Part shown: in pieces, positions 44,490 to 56,384 of the stretch
Layout: each line of letters begins with the position of its first letter
Position numbering within the stretch: position 1 is the first letter of the stretch
Origin: Anaspis maculata
Taxonomy: Eukaryota > Arthropoda > Insecta > Coleoptera > Scraptiidae
DNA: 64,000 nt
Direction: 5' to 3'
Assembly: GCA_949128115.1 (NCBI GenBank)
Contig: OX421964.1
Location: 50,632,601 to 50,696,600, forward strand
The notes under the pieces: generated by a model
What the model was told of the DNA's origin: nothing
The model's database searches: none
Seen by the model: the letters and a program-made list of their open reading frames with translations, nothing else
Position numbers and translations under genes: made by a program

Positions 44490-45590
44490 CAGGAAGTACA
44501 GTGGATCAAAAATCTTCTGTCTTGCTACTGTACCTACATTACGTATTACATAGAAGACAGAAAACTCTTTGGATTTACTATGAGAGTTTTGATGTTCCCT
44601 CTGGAGTGTTCCAGGGCCCTATATTTGGCCCTCTGTTGTTTAACATCTTATCAACGATATCAGTGAGCTCTTCGACAATTCCTTTCTTGTGTATGCTGAT
44701 GACCTCAAGCTCTTTGCTAAGATAAGATCAATCAACGATTGCTTGAGCCTACAGAGAGATCTCGATGAATTGAGCGCATGGTGGTCTGGTAATGACCATC
44801 CTTTGAACTTGAATAAATGCACCCTGTGAATCATATACCAGGCAGAGGGCGCCGATCAAGTTCGACTACACCATCCAAGGGCACGTTCTTGAACGTTCCG
44901 ATTTGATCCCAGATTTAGGCGTGCTATTCGAATCAATTTGCTCATTCTCTCATCATATAGAGGAATACCTGCAGTAATACTAACAGGGTCCTGGGCTTTA
45001 TTGTCAGGAATTCTACGGACTTCAATGAGATTAGCTCGCTTGCCTACTCGCTTGTTTTATTGTACAGGACCCTGGTGCTGTCCCGTCTGGATTATGCTTC
45101 CTGTGTTTGGTCTCCCTATTATGCAAAGTACATCTATCAGATGGAAGGTGTCCAGAAAAGATTCCTGGAAGCGTCCGTTTCTTGCTGCTGATGGAGCATA
45201 TCCTGAGCGTGGCTATCTCCAGGATTTACTCCTGGGAAGGTCTGGTTTCATTAGCCTTGAGCGGTGCAGAGAGTTTTAGTCCATTCAGTTTCTCCATAAA
45301 CTGCCATTAATGGGTTACTTATATCTGCCAAACTTTCTGACCAAGATACCCCTGAATGTTCCCAGACCAGGATTGAGAAGTTCTGAGACTTTCTATATTG
45401 GCACATCTCGAACATCTTTCAATTACAACTCTCTTCTCAACCGGTTTTGCCTCAGCTACAACAGGGCTCAGGATGGCTTCGATATATTTCACAATCCAAT
45501 CTCTAGATTGAGAATTGTTCTCTCTTGAATGCCTGATTTTGATGTTGGCCTATTACAGGACTTGTTGGTCTGTTGGTAAATGAATCTTCA
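44490..45590 (+). pseudogene. Non-LTR reverse transcriptase, multiply frameshifted
   Basis: RT motifs occur in order but in different frames: VPSGVFQGPIFGPLLFN (about 44590-44642), VYADDLKLFAKI (44689-44724), LNLNKCT (about 44806), then LSRLDYASCVWSPYYAKY (about 45078-45131) and MEGVQKRFLE (about 45141). At least four frame changes and several stops separate them. The finger domain upstream of the first motif is not recognisable. The copy is much older than the RT at 39183 and of a different family. Confidence 0.8.
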
Positions 45591-48500
45591 ATATTAATAT
45601 CAATAATAATCTAGGTGACCAGTTCAAGCCGTTTATAGCTTCGGGGCTAGGGAATAAGAAAGGGCTGGCTTTTAGAGCATATACCCTTGGAATTATGTGC
45701 CTTCAATATAGGATCAGAGAAAGGAAACATAGGAAACACATACCAAACATTATATTGATACGTAAGGATACAAACCAGAAGAATACAAAACAAACTGAAC
45801 CGTGTCTTGCAGCAAAACACTTGAACAAAATAGGAAAGGTACTCATCCGGAGGAATGATGGATTCCGTGAGTGAAGCTCGAATCCTGCTGTCTGTTTTTG
45901 CTCGTCGGTAAAGCCATCGTTCCTACTGGAAGAGTATCACGCCAAGGCACTCAGTGCAGGGAGTTAGATATCGTCCAGCAAACGAAGAGGTGTAATGTCG
46001 ATTGTCGAACCATTGTAGCAGCTGGAAGCTGGAAGGATGGATCCCTGCGAGAGTCCTGATGGTACAGCCTGGAGCCAGCCGGGCAATCCTCCAATCCTCC
46101 AGCAAAATAGCTTCACCTGGAACACGTTGAATGGAATTTGCGATTGCAACCAGTTTTGCTTCGTGTCAGATCAACAAAAGTATTATCCCATATTGTAGGG
46201 TAGAACCCAAGTTCGAACTCTAATAAGGTCCTACTTATGCGAAGATTACCGTGCCTGAACATTTTGTCCTGACTATTTTGCTATTTGTTCTATTTTGTCA
46301 CTAGTAAATGTCAACTCTTATTATCTTCAACAGTCACTCTTTATTTAATTCCAAATTTTTCTTTCATGTTTTTAGTTTTCATTGTGTATGTGTCCGTCCT
46401 GCTCTAGGTTTTCTGTTTTCTTTTCGATCCCTTAGTAATCAAGCGAGCAATCAAATTCAATGTTTAATGCTTTCCTCATCGACCTAGAGGAACGTCGTTG
46501 TGGAGTACCTACTAAAATACCCTTTTTATTCCACCAGTCCTTCTGCAAACCCTGCGCTACCGCACTTTGGGATTAAGTTTTTTCAAAATCAGATACTTAG
46601 ACCCACCTCGACCACCTATCCTGTTTGCACAAGTACTTAGGCTCGAGTCACGTTTGCACGGTAAAAAATTACCAATTTATGCCTCCATGCTTACCCATCG
46701 GGACTTGGGCTGGTTGGGTGCGATGGTAATAAAATTTACATGAACGCTCACAATCGGATGTCGTATAGTAAAAACGGATTATAATAAGCACCCAGAAGAC
46801 AACTTCTGGCCACCCACAAGTCTCGTTTGAATGAAGAAGAACATTCCACGGGCTTAGCATATCGCCCCATGGTGTTGATGGCACTGATAAACAAGGTATT
46901 ATTCGAACGCGTCAGGTATCCGATGACATAAAAAAGACTTGTTTATATTGCCATACACTAACTGCATGATTAATGACTTGGTCACAATACTGAAAAGGAT
47001 ATACCAAACAATCACCAACGCCCGGTTAATACCCATTTATACACACACACACACTCACCACACCAGGCCTGGCCATAGAAAATACCATCAGCCGGCTCGA
47101 CCGCGATCTCGGTATGGAATGGTATACCGATGAGAGAGAGGCTGATGCGAGTTACATTCCATTGTCATCAAATTAGCCCACAACAAATTCATAAATACCT
47201 CAGATCATGCCATATAAAAAGGTCTTGACGAAAAAAGACCAGCACCAAGAAACCCATCATCATTGTGAATGAATATTACCTTATGCATGCAGCCGTATCA
47301 CTTTCAATTATCATTATGCTAAAGTGTAACGGTAAAGATATTGACAATACCAACTCAAATCTACATGGTTACTATTCACTATTTAGAATCAGATCGCAGC
47401 TCAATACGTTTAGTCCTTGTCCTCATTTGTTGTACCTTTTAAGAAGTTCAAACAAAGCTCTTTAGTTACGCCATAATGCGATGAAAGCCGTAGGAGAGTC
47501 AATAAATTTTGCTTGAAAGAAGCCCTTTGATTGTCCTAATGTGGTCATTAGTGACACCGAACTACGCAAGGTCAAAACTCTGTTTCATCTTTCACAAGGC
47601 CGGTCCAAGAACTTTTCAATCACTGCACATCGCCCGCAGAGACGCGACTTTGGAATCGCTGCGAAAATAGTGTTGATAAACGTTTCTATATGTAGCTCAG
47701 TTTAGTTAGCAAAAAGCGACTTATGTCAAGCCAGGATTGTTTGCACTTGTCTTTATGTCAGATAAAATAAATTCAACAGTTCAATGCATCTACCAAGCTT
47801 TTATTTCCTAGTAGGTATTAAATAGCTGAAGGCTGTATGGCATAGTATGCAAGAATAAAGAATGTGGAAAAACTAATGCAATTCAATTCAATCAAAGACC
47901 ATCCAAAGGAAACAAAGTGGCATTTACTTGTTCTAAAAATTTCCGTATGCCAAGAATTATGCCTAAAAACTCGCTTTCCGTTGATTAAAAAGTGTATGTT
48001 TTTGAAAAATTGAAGCCGTACCTGTACTTTTCAAATTTCTAATCGGGATGTACTTATATGCGCAAAAAATGGTTATGATGTTGTCTTCACGTAGGTAATG
48101 TCAAGAAAACACTCATATAAGAATTTGCATAGATATCACGTTGGTTTAAACTACAAAGTTGCTAGTTTCGAAGTTGAATGCGGAATGTAATCAATGATTG
48201 AATTTTTATTTTTTAATCCACAGCAATACGCGTCTGCATGCCCCAGCTGCTTCCACTTTCAACACGGAAATTTTACAATCACCATTTGTGTCATCCGACT
48301 TGCGGAACTCGATGCGGCCGTGCGTCGTCAGTAAATGGCATTTTATTGCGAGCACTATACGCAAAAGCATTCATTAAAATCCATTTAATCATCATAAAGC
48401 ACCATCACCCAACAAAATATCTTGGGGTTATATGAAAAGGCACGAGGACCGTGTGAAATGACTTTAGGCTCGGGGTCCAGGTGGGTCATGACTTTCCAAT

Positions 48501-49454
48501 CGTCCAACCAATTCCTACCTGTGCAACGACTTGTCACCCGGCACCAATTGCCGTGGTCGATATATTCCCAGCTTACATTACATGCTACACTTTTTGGTAA
48601 CAATTGGCAGAAAGAGGCATCTCATAAATCCACCGCGCCGTTATCCATTGGTGACATCTATTAGGAGAGGCCCACCAAGAAAGCTGCACCGGCCCTTATA
48701 TACCTTATACACTGCAGGCATGAGTCGAGGCTGAAGGCGCACACAATAGGCTCCAATGTTTTTGTTATTCGCATAACAAATATCTGGTATCTCTGTGGTT
48801 ACAGATTGAATGTGCAGTTAATTGACCGTTAAGAATAAGAAGAAAAAGGGACACTTTAACAAGTCAAACCCCCTTGTATGGACCTCCTGGTGATTCGAAA
48901 TCGTTTCCACTCCCTGAAAGTTGACACCGGGCGACGTTGCTTGCACAACAGCATTTCGAGTTGGCTGCCTGCCTGCCTTCTTAACACTTATACGCTTATG
49001 AATTTATGAACTCAACGGCTCCACCACCGAGTTCATCGCTGTCTTCGGGAACTTGCGTAGTTATGGGGGTTAAACCTAGAGCAGAGCTTTGCGTCTCGGA
49101 CACACTCCCTCCCACCTGTTCTGCCACCCAAGTGGGACTGACTAGTAAGTAGGTAAAGTGAATAAAAAAATATAACAGTAAAAATCTTGTCTATCCACGT
49201 GTAAATGTTTATTTTGCTCATAAAATATCAAATTTTAACAATCTATCTAATTTTGACATTTATTAGGTTTTTACATTTTATATCGATTTTTACCTTTATG
49301 CTCTTGGAAAAGAAGCTTTAATCAAGCATAAAAAGCTTCGATGACGAGCAAAATAACGCTCCACTATGAGATCATCAATCCATCATGGAGAACTTCATCC
49401 AGATATGAATAAAAAATGCGTCAAAATCAGAGTCCCCGCATGATCCTGATTGGA
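45591..49454. other. No gene; long unassigned stretch
   Basis: No repeat ends, inverted repeats or supportable frames seen. 48190-48720 is mixed in composition and looks like unique DNA. A short (AC)n run lies at 47040-47053. Confidence 0.4.
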
Positions 49455-49605
49455 CCGTATGCCTTGATTCTTGTAATTCAATAATTAGGACTCGGTCCTG
49501 TCTCTCGAAAGTTTGTGATCTTGTAAAAAATTCTACTAGGTACCTACTGAAGATAGCCTAGAGACAAAGGACCGAGTCTTAATTATTTAAAAAGAGATAT
49601 TCTCA
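49455..49605. repeat. Short palindrome
   Basis: attaggactcggtcctgtctct (49484) pairs with agagacaaaggaccgagtct (49560) around a spacer of about 55 bp. The flanking words aattcaataatt / aattattt extend the symmetry. It is a probable small MITE, but I cannot define the ends. Confidence 0.5.
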
Positions 49606-49713
49606 CGAAATGGAATCGACATCATATCTTGTTATTCAGTAGTTCTGGGTTTAAGAAGTTATGTCAGAGGTTATGCTTAACTTCACTTCAGTGATGATTT
49701 TGTCTTGATTCTT

Positions 49714-51340
49714 ATTATAGTCCAGTCAAATTAAACAAAAATCGAGTCAAACCGGAAATAAATTCGGAAGTTGACGAAATTTGGTGGATCGATGCAGCAT
49801 CCAACGTAGAATAACATACTGAAATTCCCGGGAATTCCAAGGCTTGGATTTTTTTTAGGGCCAATAAAAGAGCGCCTTCCTTGAAAATTTTCGATTTTTT
49901 CTGAATAACTTGTAAACTATCACCTTTAGAACACAACTACCAGCGAAGCGAATGTAGCCTGTTAAGTTCCCAAGAGATCAGTACTAAATTCATCACTTTG
50001 TAATTAATAGTCTCTCTGAGATACAGCAGCTCCAAGAACGCAGTGAAAATTACTCAAAACTTATTTCCGGATTTTACGTAACAATTTTCATACTGTCAGT
50101 TCAGGGGCTGTAACGTGGATGGATAGCAATAGGCTGATTTCAATGTATTTTACATGTCTGGAAAGTCAATTCAACACTCGGTATCACATTTCTGTCTAGA
50201 AGTCGCTTACTTCAAAATGGTACTTTTCCCCGATCTTTGAAATCGATGCTTGATGTCCCAAAGAATACCCAAAAATCAATTTTTTTCTAACCATGCCATT
50301 TGCTAAATTTTGCAAGTAGGGCAAAACCATCCAGGAAATATATTATGGAGACTTGGAAACCAAAAAAACAACATGTTTCGGAATCTTGTTCCTACCGATG
50401 GTTCCTGAGTTATATGGGTTGAAAGTCTTAAACGACCTATCTAGAAAAAAATAGGTAGTCCGGAAACTAACTGCTGATTACTGTAAGGACCTTGCATTTC
50501 AGGTGTAAGATGTCACTTGGCAGACGTGGAAAGTATATAAATATATTGAATACGTCTGCTAAGTGGCACTTTATATCATCAGAGGCAAGGTCTGTGCAGT
50601 ATTCAGCAGATGGTGTCCGGACCAGCTATCTTTTTTCCCAATAGGTCGTTTTAGTCTTTCAAACCATATAACCCAGGAACCATCATTAGGCAAAAGATTC
50701 CAGAACATGTTATTTTTTTTGTATTCAATTCTACATACTTCCTCAATGGTTTTGCCCTAAGTGAAAAATTGAGCAAATGGCATGATATAAAAAAAATCGA
50801 TTTTTGGGGATTCTTCGGGACATCAAGTATCGATTTCAAAGGTCGAGGAAGAGTACCATTTCAAAGTTGGCGACTTTTAGACAAAAGTGTGATACCAAAT
50901 GTTGAATTGGCTTTCCAAACATGTGGAACACATTGAAATCCGCTCATTTTCTTTCCACGTTACAGCCCCTGAACTGACACTATGCAAATTGTTACGTGAA
51001 ATCCGGAAATAAATTTTGAGAAATTTTTACTGCGTTTTTGCAGACGCTGTATCTCAGAGACTATTGACCACAAAGTAATGAATTCAGTACCGATCTCTTG
51101 GGAATTTAACGGGCTACATTTTCTGCACAAGTTTTTGTGTCCTGAAGGTAATAGTTTACAAGTTATTCAGAAAAAATCTAAAATTTTCAAGGATGGCGCT
51201 CTTTTATAGGTCTTGGAAAAAAAGCCAAGCCTTGGAATTTTCGGGAATTTTAATTTGTTATTCTACGTTAAATTCTGCATCGATTCATCAAATTTCGTCA
51301 ACTTCCGAATTTATTTCCGGCTAAAACCTATTTTGACTGG
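49714..51340. mobile_element. Family F foldback element, simple copy
   Basis: A complete palindrome: gtccagtcaaattaaac at left, ttttgactgggctatt at right, arms of about 800 bp, and a centre near 50540 formed by cacttggcagacgtgg / acgtctgctaagtggc around tatataaatatatt. Minus- and plus-strand frames mirror each other and are not coding. It supplies the empty site for element J. Confidence 0.8.
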
Positions 51341-51575
51341 GCTATTCTCAATGGTCATTTATTGTCTACAAGGCCAGCTAATGATTACACATTTGCAATT
51401 CAACGCCTCTTTCTCGACTATTTTTTTTATGGCTTCTTTGGGGAAAAATTGTACTTTATATCAACATGTTATATTCTCTTTTGGCCCTTGGGATCCCTCG
51501 CAACTTTCATGCAACCTTCAACCTTGATTATTTTCTTCATGAATTTTAGTTTCTAACTCATACTGTATTTTCAGC

Positions 51576-52048
51576 TCATTTAGTAGAGTTTGCCCCCAAA
51601 ATACTCCGCAGATGCATATGCTCAATGCAACATTTTTCGCTTCTGTTGAGCCTCTCTTTCTCTACACTTTTTTTCTTTATACCTTCTCCGACTTTCTCAC
51701 AGATACTACGCATTCTTTGATTGGAATCTTTGCAGCATCTTTTTTTCTTCGAAGCCTTGCTCTTCAACGATTTATTTGAATCCTTACTGCAAATAGATTT
51801 CCTCGAAGTTTTCCTTTTCGCCGATTTTTCGGTAGATTCTGGATAAAATTCTACCGTCTTACATTTTTTCTTGTCATTGTCAGCTTTCTTTTCGATTCCT
51901 TCCTCAGATCACCGTTTTGTTCTTGACCACCATGTTCTTGGCCTACTTTTCTCGGCTTCTTTTCTTTTGACATCGCTTCCTCTTCTGGCTCCGTAACCCA
52001 CTCTTCCTCTGCCTCAATTCTATTTTCCAGACTTTCTATTTCTGCAAC
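51576..52048 (-). pseudogene. Lys/Glu-rich protein, C-terminal part, frameshifted
   Basis: On the minus strand, reading from element Y downwards, the peptide is strongly acidic (IEAEEEWVTEPEEEAMS), then basic (SKEKKPRK). At about 51905 a single-base shift moves it into a frame that stays open to TGA at 51576. That frame is rich in K, S and C (KSKASKKKRCCKDSNQ, then SEKCCIEHMHLRSILGA). The matching upstream part lies beyond the 2.4 kb insertion at 54450-54594 and joins in frame. I do not recognise the protein. Its composition suggests a disordered or nucleic-acid-binding protein. The break may be real decay or a sequencing error. Confidence 0.5.
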
Positions 52049-52269
52049 GGTATCTGGGAAAAAGCACTCCCGGAAAAAACGTTCCTGGAATAAATACCCC
52101 CGGGAAAAACACCCCCGAGAATGAACACCCCCCGGGAAAAACGCCCCCGGAAAAAATGCCCCCAGAAAAACCGCCCATAGGAAAAGACGCCCCCGAAATA
52201 AACGGTGCAGGACTATTCGTCGCGGAATATTCGTCGCAAGCGAGGTCGCAAGAGGGACAAAAAAGAACA

Positions 52270-54270
52270 AAGAAGCCACCAAGTCTTTGGAACGTAAGGG
52301 GGCTTATTACACATGAAGCCACAAGGGGGCTCGATGAAGGAGTCTAAAAAACATTATCAAATATAAGGGTGTCCGATAAAGTTCCGAAAGCCACGAAAAA
52401 ATGCAAGGGGGCTCAGCAGGGATGCAAACGATCTCGCAAACGATATTGAAGACACAAGGGGGCCTTATTGAGCTTCATATAACAAGTGGAGGTGAAGGGG
52501 GCTTACTGCTACTCTGAAAGCCAATAGTAGCCTGAATGGGCTTATAATTATGGCTCCATACTAAACTTGAGAGACAAGGGGTCCGATAGGGCTTCGAATA
52601 CCACATGATAACACAAGGTGCTTACTACTGCTTTGAAAGCCAGGAAAAAATAGAGAGGGCTCAGCAGAGCTCAAAAAGACGTTGAAATAAACAAGGGGGC
52701 CCAATGGAGATCTGGACACACACAAGAAGGCAACAGGGGGGGTTCTGATATTCTGGTAGCCAGAAAAAACATAAGGGGGCTCACGAGGGCTCCAAACTAC
52801 ACCCTCACCCTCGGACCCAAGAGGGTCCAACAATGCTCCGAATGCCACAGAAAAATGCAAGGGGGCTCAGTAAGGTGTCCAAGAATATTGAAGACAAAAG
52901 GGGGCCAAATGGAACTATAACAAATAAAGGCAAAAGGGAGCTTACTGGTACTCTGAAAGTCAATAAAAACATAAGTGGGCTAATTGGGGTTCCATACTAC
53001 ACTTGAAGGCACAAGGGGGTCCGATAGGGCCCCGAATATCACATGAACACACAAGGTGCTTGCTACTGCACTGCCCCAAAAACGGGTGTAAGGGGGCTCA
53101 GGAGAGCTTCAAAAGACGTTAAAGAAACAAGAGGGCCCAATGGAGCTTTAGATAACACAAGAAGACAAAAGGGATTTACTGGGATTTTAATAGCCAAAGA
53201 AACACAAGGGGGCTCACTAGGGCTCCAAACTACACTTGCGAACACAAGGAGGTCCATTAGGGCTCCGTATATCACATGAAGGCACAAGGGACTCATACTA
53301 GGGCTTCCAGCAATGTAAGAACACACCAGACCAGTGATGTAAAATACCTGGTATTTACCCAAAATCGGGCTTCTAATAGGGTATCTATTTTCATTGATTG
53401 TTAATAACAATTGCAGAAACAACAACAAACAATTATGATATTTTGCTCACAGTAGCAAAATAATAATAAGTTCTTTGGAGGTTATGTTTATAAAGCCTTG
53501 GAACTTGAAAAAAGAAATCATTCAACCTTTAACCGTCAACACTGTCAACCGAGCTGTCAACAGTGTCAACTTTTCTGTCAAACTGGGTAGGGTGGGTAAA
53601 TATCGCTCGGGAAAATATCGGGTAAATACCCGATTTATATTTTATCTACCTACCCGGTAAATACCCAACTCACATCACTGCATCAGACTAAATTCTGAAA
53701 GCCACGAAAAAACACAAACAGCCCAAAACAACAATAAGGGGGCCAATCGCGCATGAGTAACACAGAATGGCAAAAGGGGGCTAAGCGGAATTCTGGAAGC
53801 CATTAAGCACACAAGGGAGCTCATTAGGGTTCCAAATCATACTCGAAGACACCACGGGGCCTAATTTAGTATCAAATATAACATAAATGCACTTATAGGG
53901 TCTCACTAGTGCTCCGAAAGCCTCGGAAAAGTGCAAGGGGGCTCAACAAAAATTTAAACTTTATTCAAGACACAAGGTCTGTATAACAAAATAACGCAAA
54001 ATGAAGCTTACCACTCCGTAGGCCATGAATAAACATAAGGGGGTCAACAGGGCTCCAACTACACTTGAAGACACAATGAGACCTGATAGGGCTCCGGACA
54101 TGACGACACAACGCACAACGCTGCTTGCTGCTTCGGAAGTCATGGAAAATGGAAGAGGGTTTATTAGGGCTAAAACTAAAATTACGTTGAAGACAAAATA
54201 AGTGGCCCAGTGGAGCTCTTGATAACACAAGACTGCAAATGGGGTCTTTCTGGACATCTAAAAGCTATAA
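52270..54270. repeat. Degenerate tandem repeats, 'agggggctcactagggctcc'
   Basis: Dozens of diverged units of roughly 50-70 bp containing cacaagggggct, tagggctccgaa, agccacgaaaaaac and tgaagacacaag. Related units occur inside element D (21450-21610). The units show no constant period, so the array is old. A hAT MITE has inserted at 53332. Confidence 0.8.
53332..53680. mobile_element. hAT MITE, 349 bp
   Basis: It begins CAGTGATGTAAAATACC and ends actcacatcactg. The flanks are CACCAGAC (53324-53331) and CATCAGAC (53681-53688), matching at seven of eight. Subterminal ggtatttaccc / gggtaaatacc words repeat several times. CAGTG ends and an 8-bp duplication fit hAT. Confidence 0.88.
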
Positions 54271-54449
54271 GGCATTTTTTCCGATGGTGTTTTTTTCCGG
54301 GGGCGTTTTTTTCCGGGGGCGTTTTTTGTTTTTCTTGGGGCGTTTTTTCCCAGGGGCGTTTTTCCCAGGGGTGTTTTTTCCCGGGGGTGTTTATTCCAGG
54401 GACGTTTTTTCCGGGGGTGTTTAGCTGGGGGCGTTTTTTCCTAGATCCC

Positions 54450-54594
54450 TCTGCAACTGCTTTGATATCGTCATTTGTCATTTGTGTACTCAACACCAAA
54501 CTTGATAATTCTTCTCTCGAATCATAAATGCAACATCTCGACCAATCATAATTCTTGTTTCTTTGTTTATTCCACGATTTAGGTATATCCGTTT
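54450..54594 (-). pseudogene. Lys/Glu-rich protein, upstream part
   Basis: The minus-strand frame reads SREELSSLVLSTQMTNDD and then IKAVAE up to the Y junction, where it joins IESLENR on the far side without shifting frame. It stays open upstream to a TAA next to the mariner derivative at 54599. The true upstream exon boundary or start is unknown, since no ATG is available except the internal one in STQM. Confidence 0.5.
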
Positions 54595-54967
54595 AATACA
54601 GGGTTGTCAGTATGCCCACTTTTCGCGACGCCAGTACTGGCTTATGAACTGTGGTTGAGAGATGAATCAGAAAGCCTCGCAAAAAACAAAAGAAAGCTTA
54701 TTCCATGTCGTTTTTCACCCAATGATAAGTTTTGGGCAAATTATTTTTTTCAATGCACACTGCATTGCAATACAAAGGCTTTCAATATATCTCGTTTTTC
54801 AACTAACCCTGCAATTGACTTCGCTTGTTCGGGCTATTTTCGTCCAAATTCATTCTTCATTCTAATTCGAGAATGTTTTGCAAACTTGATAGGTTTAATT
54901 TCACATGCCAAAAAGTGTCTACTTGGTTCATAGACGTTTGATCTCGAGAAATCGTGGCATCGACTAG

Positions 54968-55089
54968 GTGGCGAGATCACCCGATCTCACGCCGCCAGAT
55001 TTCTTCTGTGTGGTTTCTTGAAAGCCCAAGTCTATGCTAACAAACCCTGCACACTGGAAGACCTCAAAACCAGTATTCGAACCGAAATT
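54968..55089 (+). pseudogene. Mariner-type transposase remnant
   Basis: The peptide words VARSPDLTPPDFF, then (shifted frame) GFLKAQVYANKPCTLEDLKT match the widely known SPDLxPxDFxLWGxLK segment around the last catalytic aspartate of mariner transposases. One frame change lies between DFF and GFLK. Nothing of the DNA-binding domain or the first two catalytic residues is recognisable, so it cannot be functional. Confidence 0.85.
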
Positions 55090-55197
55090 AGACCAAATAG
55101 TGCTGACCATTTTGCAGTGGAGTTATCACACTAGAAATCAACGATGCATTATTTCCCATGGGGCGCATTTGACCGTTGTTCTTTTCAGGAGTTTAAT

Positions 55198-55347
55198 GGG
55201 CGCTTTCCATTTAAAACATTTGTGTCGGTTTGTGTCAGCTTGTGTTAGCTTGTGTCGATGAAACAAAGGAACACATATCAAATGGAACGCGTTTGTGTCG
55301 GTTTGTGTCAACACAAGTCGACTTGTGTCTCTAAATGGAAAGCGCCC
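55198..55347. mobile_element. Harbinger-like MITE, 150 bp
   Basis: It begins GGGCGCTTTCCATTTA and ends taaatggaaagcgccc, flanked by AAT on both sides (55195-55197 and 55348-55350). The interior repeats ttgtgtcggtttgtgtc and its complement. A 3-bp duplication and GGGCGC ends are compatible with PIF/Harbinger, although TWA is the usual target. Confidence 0.75.
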
Positions 55348-55470
55348 AATATCTCATTAGAAATGACATGAAATGAGCTGTCCTCTGTTTTTTGATCCAT
55401 CTCTCTACTTCAATTCATCAGCCAGTATTGGCCTCGCGAAAAGTGGGCATACTGACTGGTCAACCCTGTA

Positions 55471-56384
55471 TATTCAACAAACGAATTTTGCGTGGATTTT
55501 TGTGAGGACAATGGGAGTGTTCCACGGTTTTTTGGGAAAAAATGGATTTGAATACTAGAGCCTTCGTAGAGCTCACATATTTTTATTCGATTTTTTTGCG
55601 TTCATTTAGGCCCCGAAAAAAATTGAGAAAATTTCGCGTGATCTCAAGCGTAGGTACTGAGACTCGGGTACGGGTACGTAAAGCGGTAAGATTCGTCGCT
55701 TAGACGTCGTAGGGACTCGGTAACGCGAACGCGGTGAACATGGCCGAGCGACAAACAGCTGATTTCGAGCCAAAAACACTGCGTGAATTTTGACGTGTTT
55801 GTGTTGAAATGTGGGTGCAATTTTCGGTTTGCTTGAAAAGCATTCAAATATTTCTAATACCTCCCTGGTGGTATTGAAGAAAGAAAGAAAATTGATTCAG
55901 CCGAACTCAAACCTTGGAATGCCCACAGAAAAATTCAAAAATGCCGCCAGAAGCTCTCATTTGGTCTGCAGCCCAATCTACCCTAAGTAGTCTGTCTTAG
56001 GTTATGGGGGGTTGCCTTTCCTGCATAAACTGTCTGAAGTCTGCTAGTCTGCTGCCTGGTTTGAGTGGAGTGGCCGGTGGTTTTTCGTGCTGGGGCAGTC
56101 ATTTTAAATTCAAACAAATGTCACAAATGCATATGTGATTTGATGTTTTGAATTTCACGTTACACGTCAAAAGTGACAAAATGTGATTTAAACTTGAAGA
56201 CGCCAAAATGTCGGTAAAGTAGGTCACGTTTGGTTTGCGCGCGGGGTTGACCGAGTGACGTCATAGATTAATAAGAAAAACATGTTTTCTACAATATTAG
56301 AGGAGAAATTGATGTGCCTGAATGCCTGAAATCAGAAACGATCGGAATACTCGATAAAAATGACTACTTTTGTCCCAATACATA
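55471..56384. other. No gene; contains a CpG-rich patch
   Basis: 55655-55790 is unusually CpG-rich and contains an ATG in good context (aacATGG, 55740) that opens for only 17 codons. I see no repeat ends and no supportable gene. Confidence 0.4.

Larger units (their letters stand above)
52049..54449. mobile_element. Element Y: 2.4 kb element with minisatellite inverted ends, 8-bp duplication
   Basis: Flanked by TCTGCAAC on both sides (52041-52048 and 54450-54457). The termini are GGTATCTGGGAAAAA and, from the other end, GGGATCTAGGAAAAA. Both ends then run through arrays of cccccgggaaaaacg-type units (52056-52200 and, inverted, 54275-54440). The interior is a degenerate tandem field (aagggggctcac, tagggctcc units). 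No transposase is present. The empty site is coding: removing Y and one TCTGCAAC joins an open frame on the minus strand. Superfamily unknown. Confidence 0.7.
54599..55468. mobile_element. Mariner-type deletion derivative, CAGGGTTG ends, TA target
   Basis: Flanked by TA (54597-54598 and 55469-55470). Both ends carry CAGGGTTG, then cagtatgcccacttttcgcg, then tactggct (complement on the right). The right end has five extra bases (accag). The interior keeps a short piece of transposase (54968-55089) and a later MITE insertion (55198-55347), so the autonomous parent was a mariner-type element. Confidence 0.85.

Noticed and set aside
54210..54527. Glycine/phenylalanine-rich frames such as FFPGGVF repeats
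   Set aside because: They are translations of the minisatellite ends of element Y.
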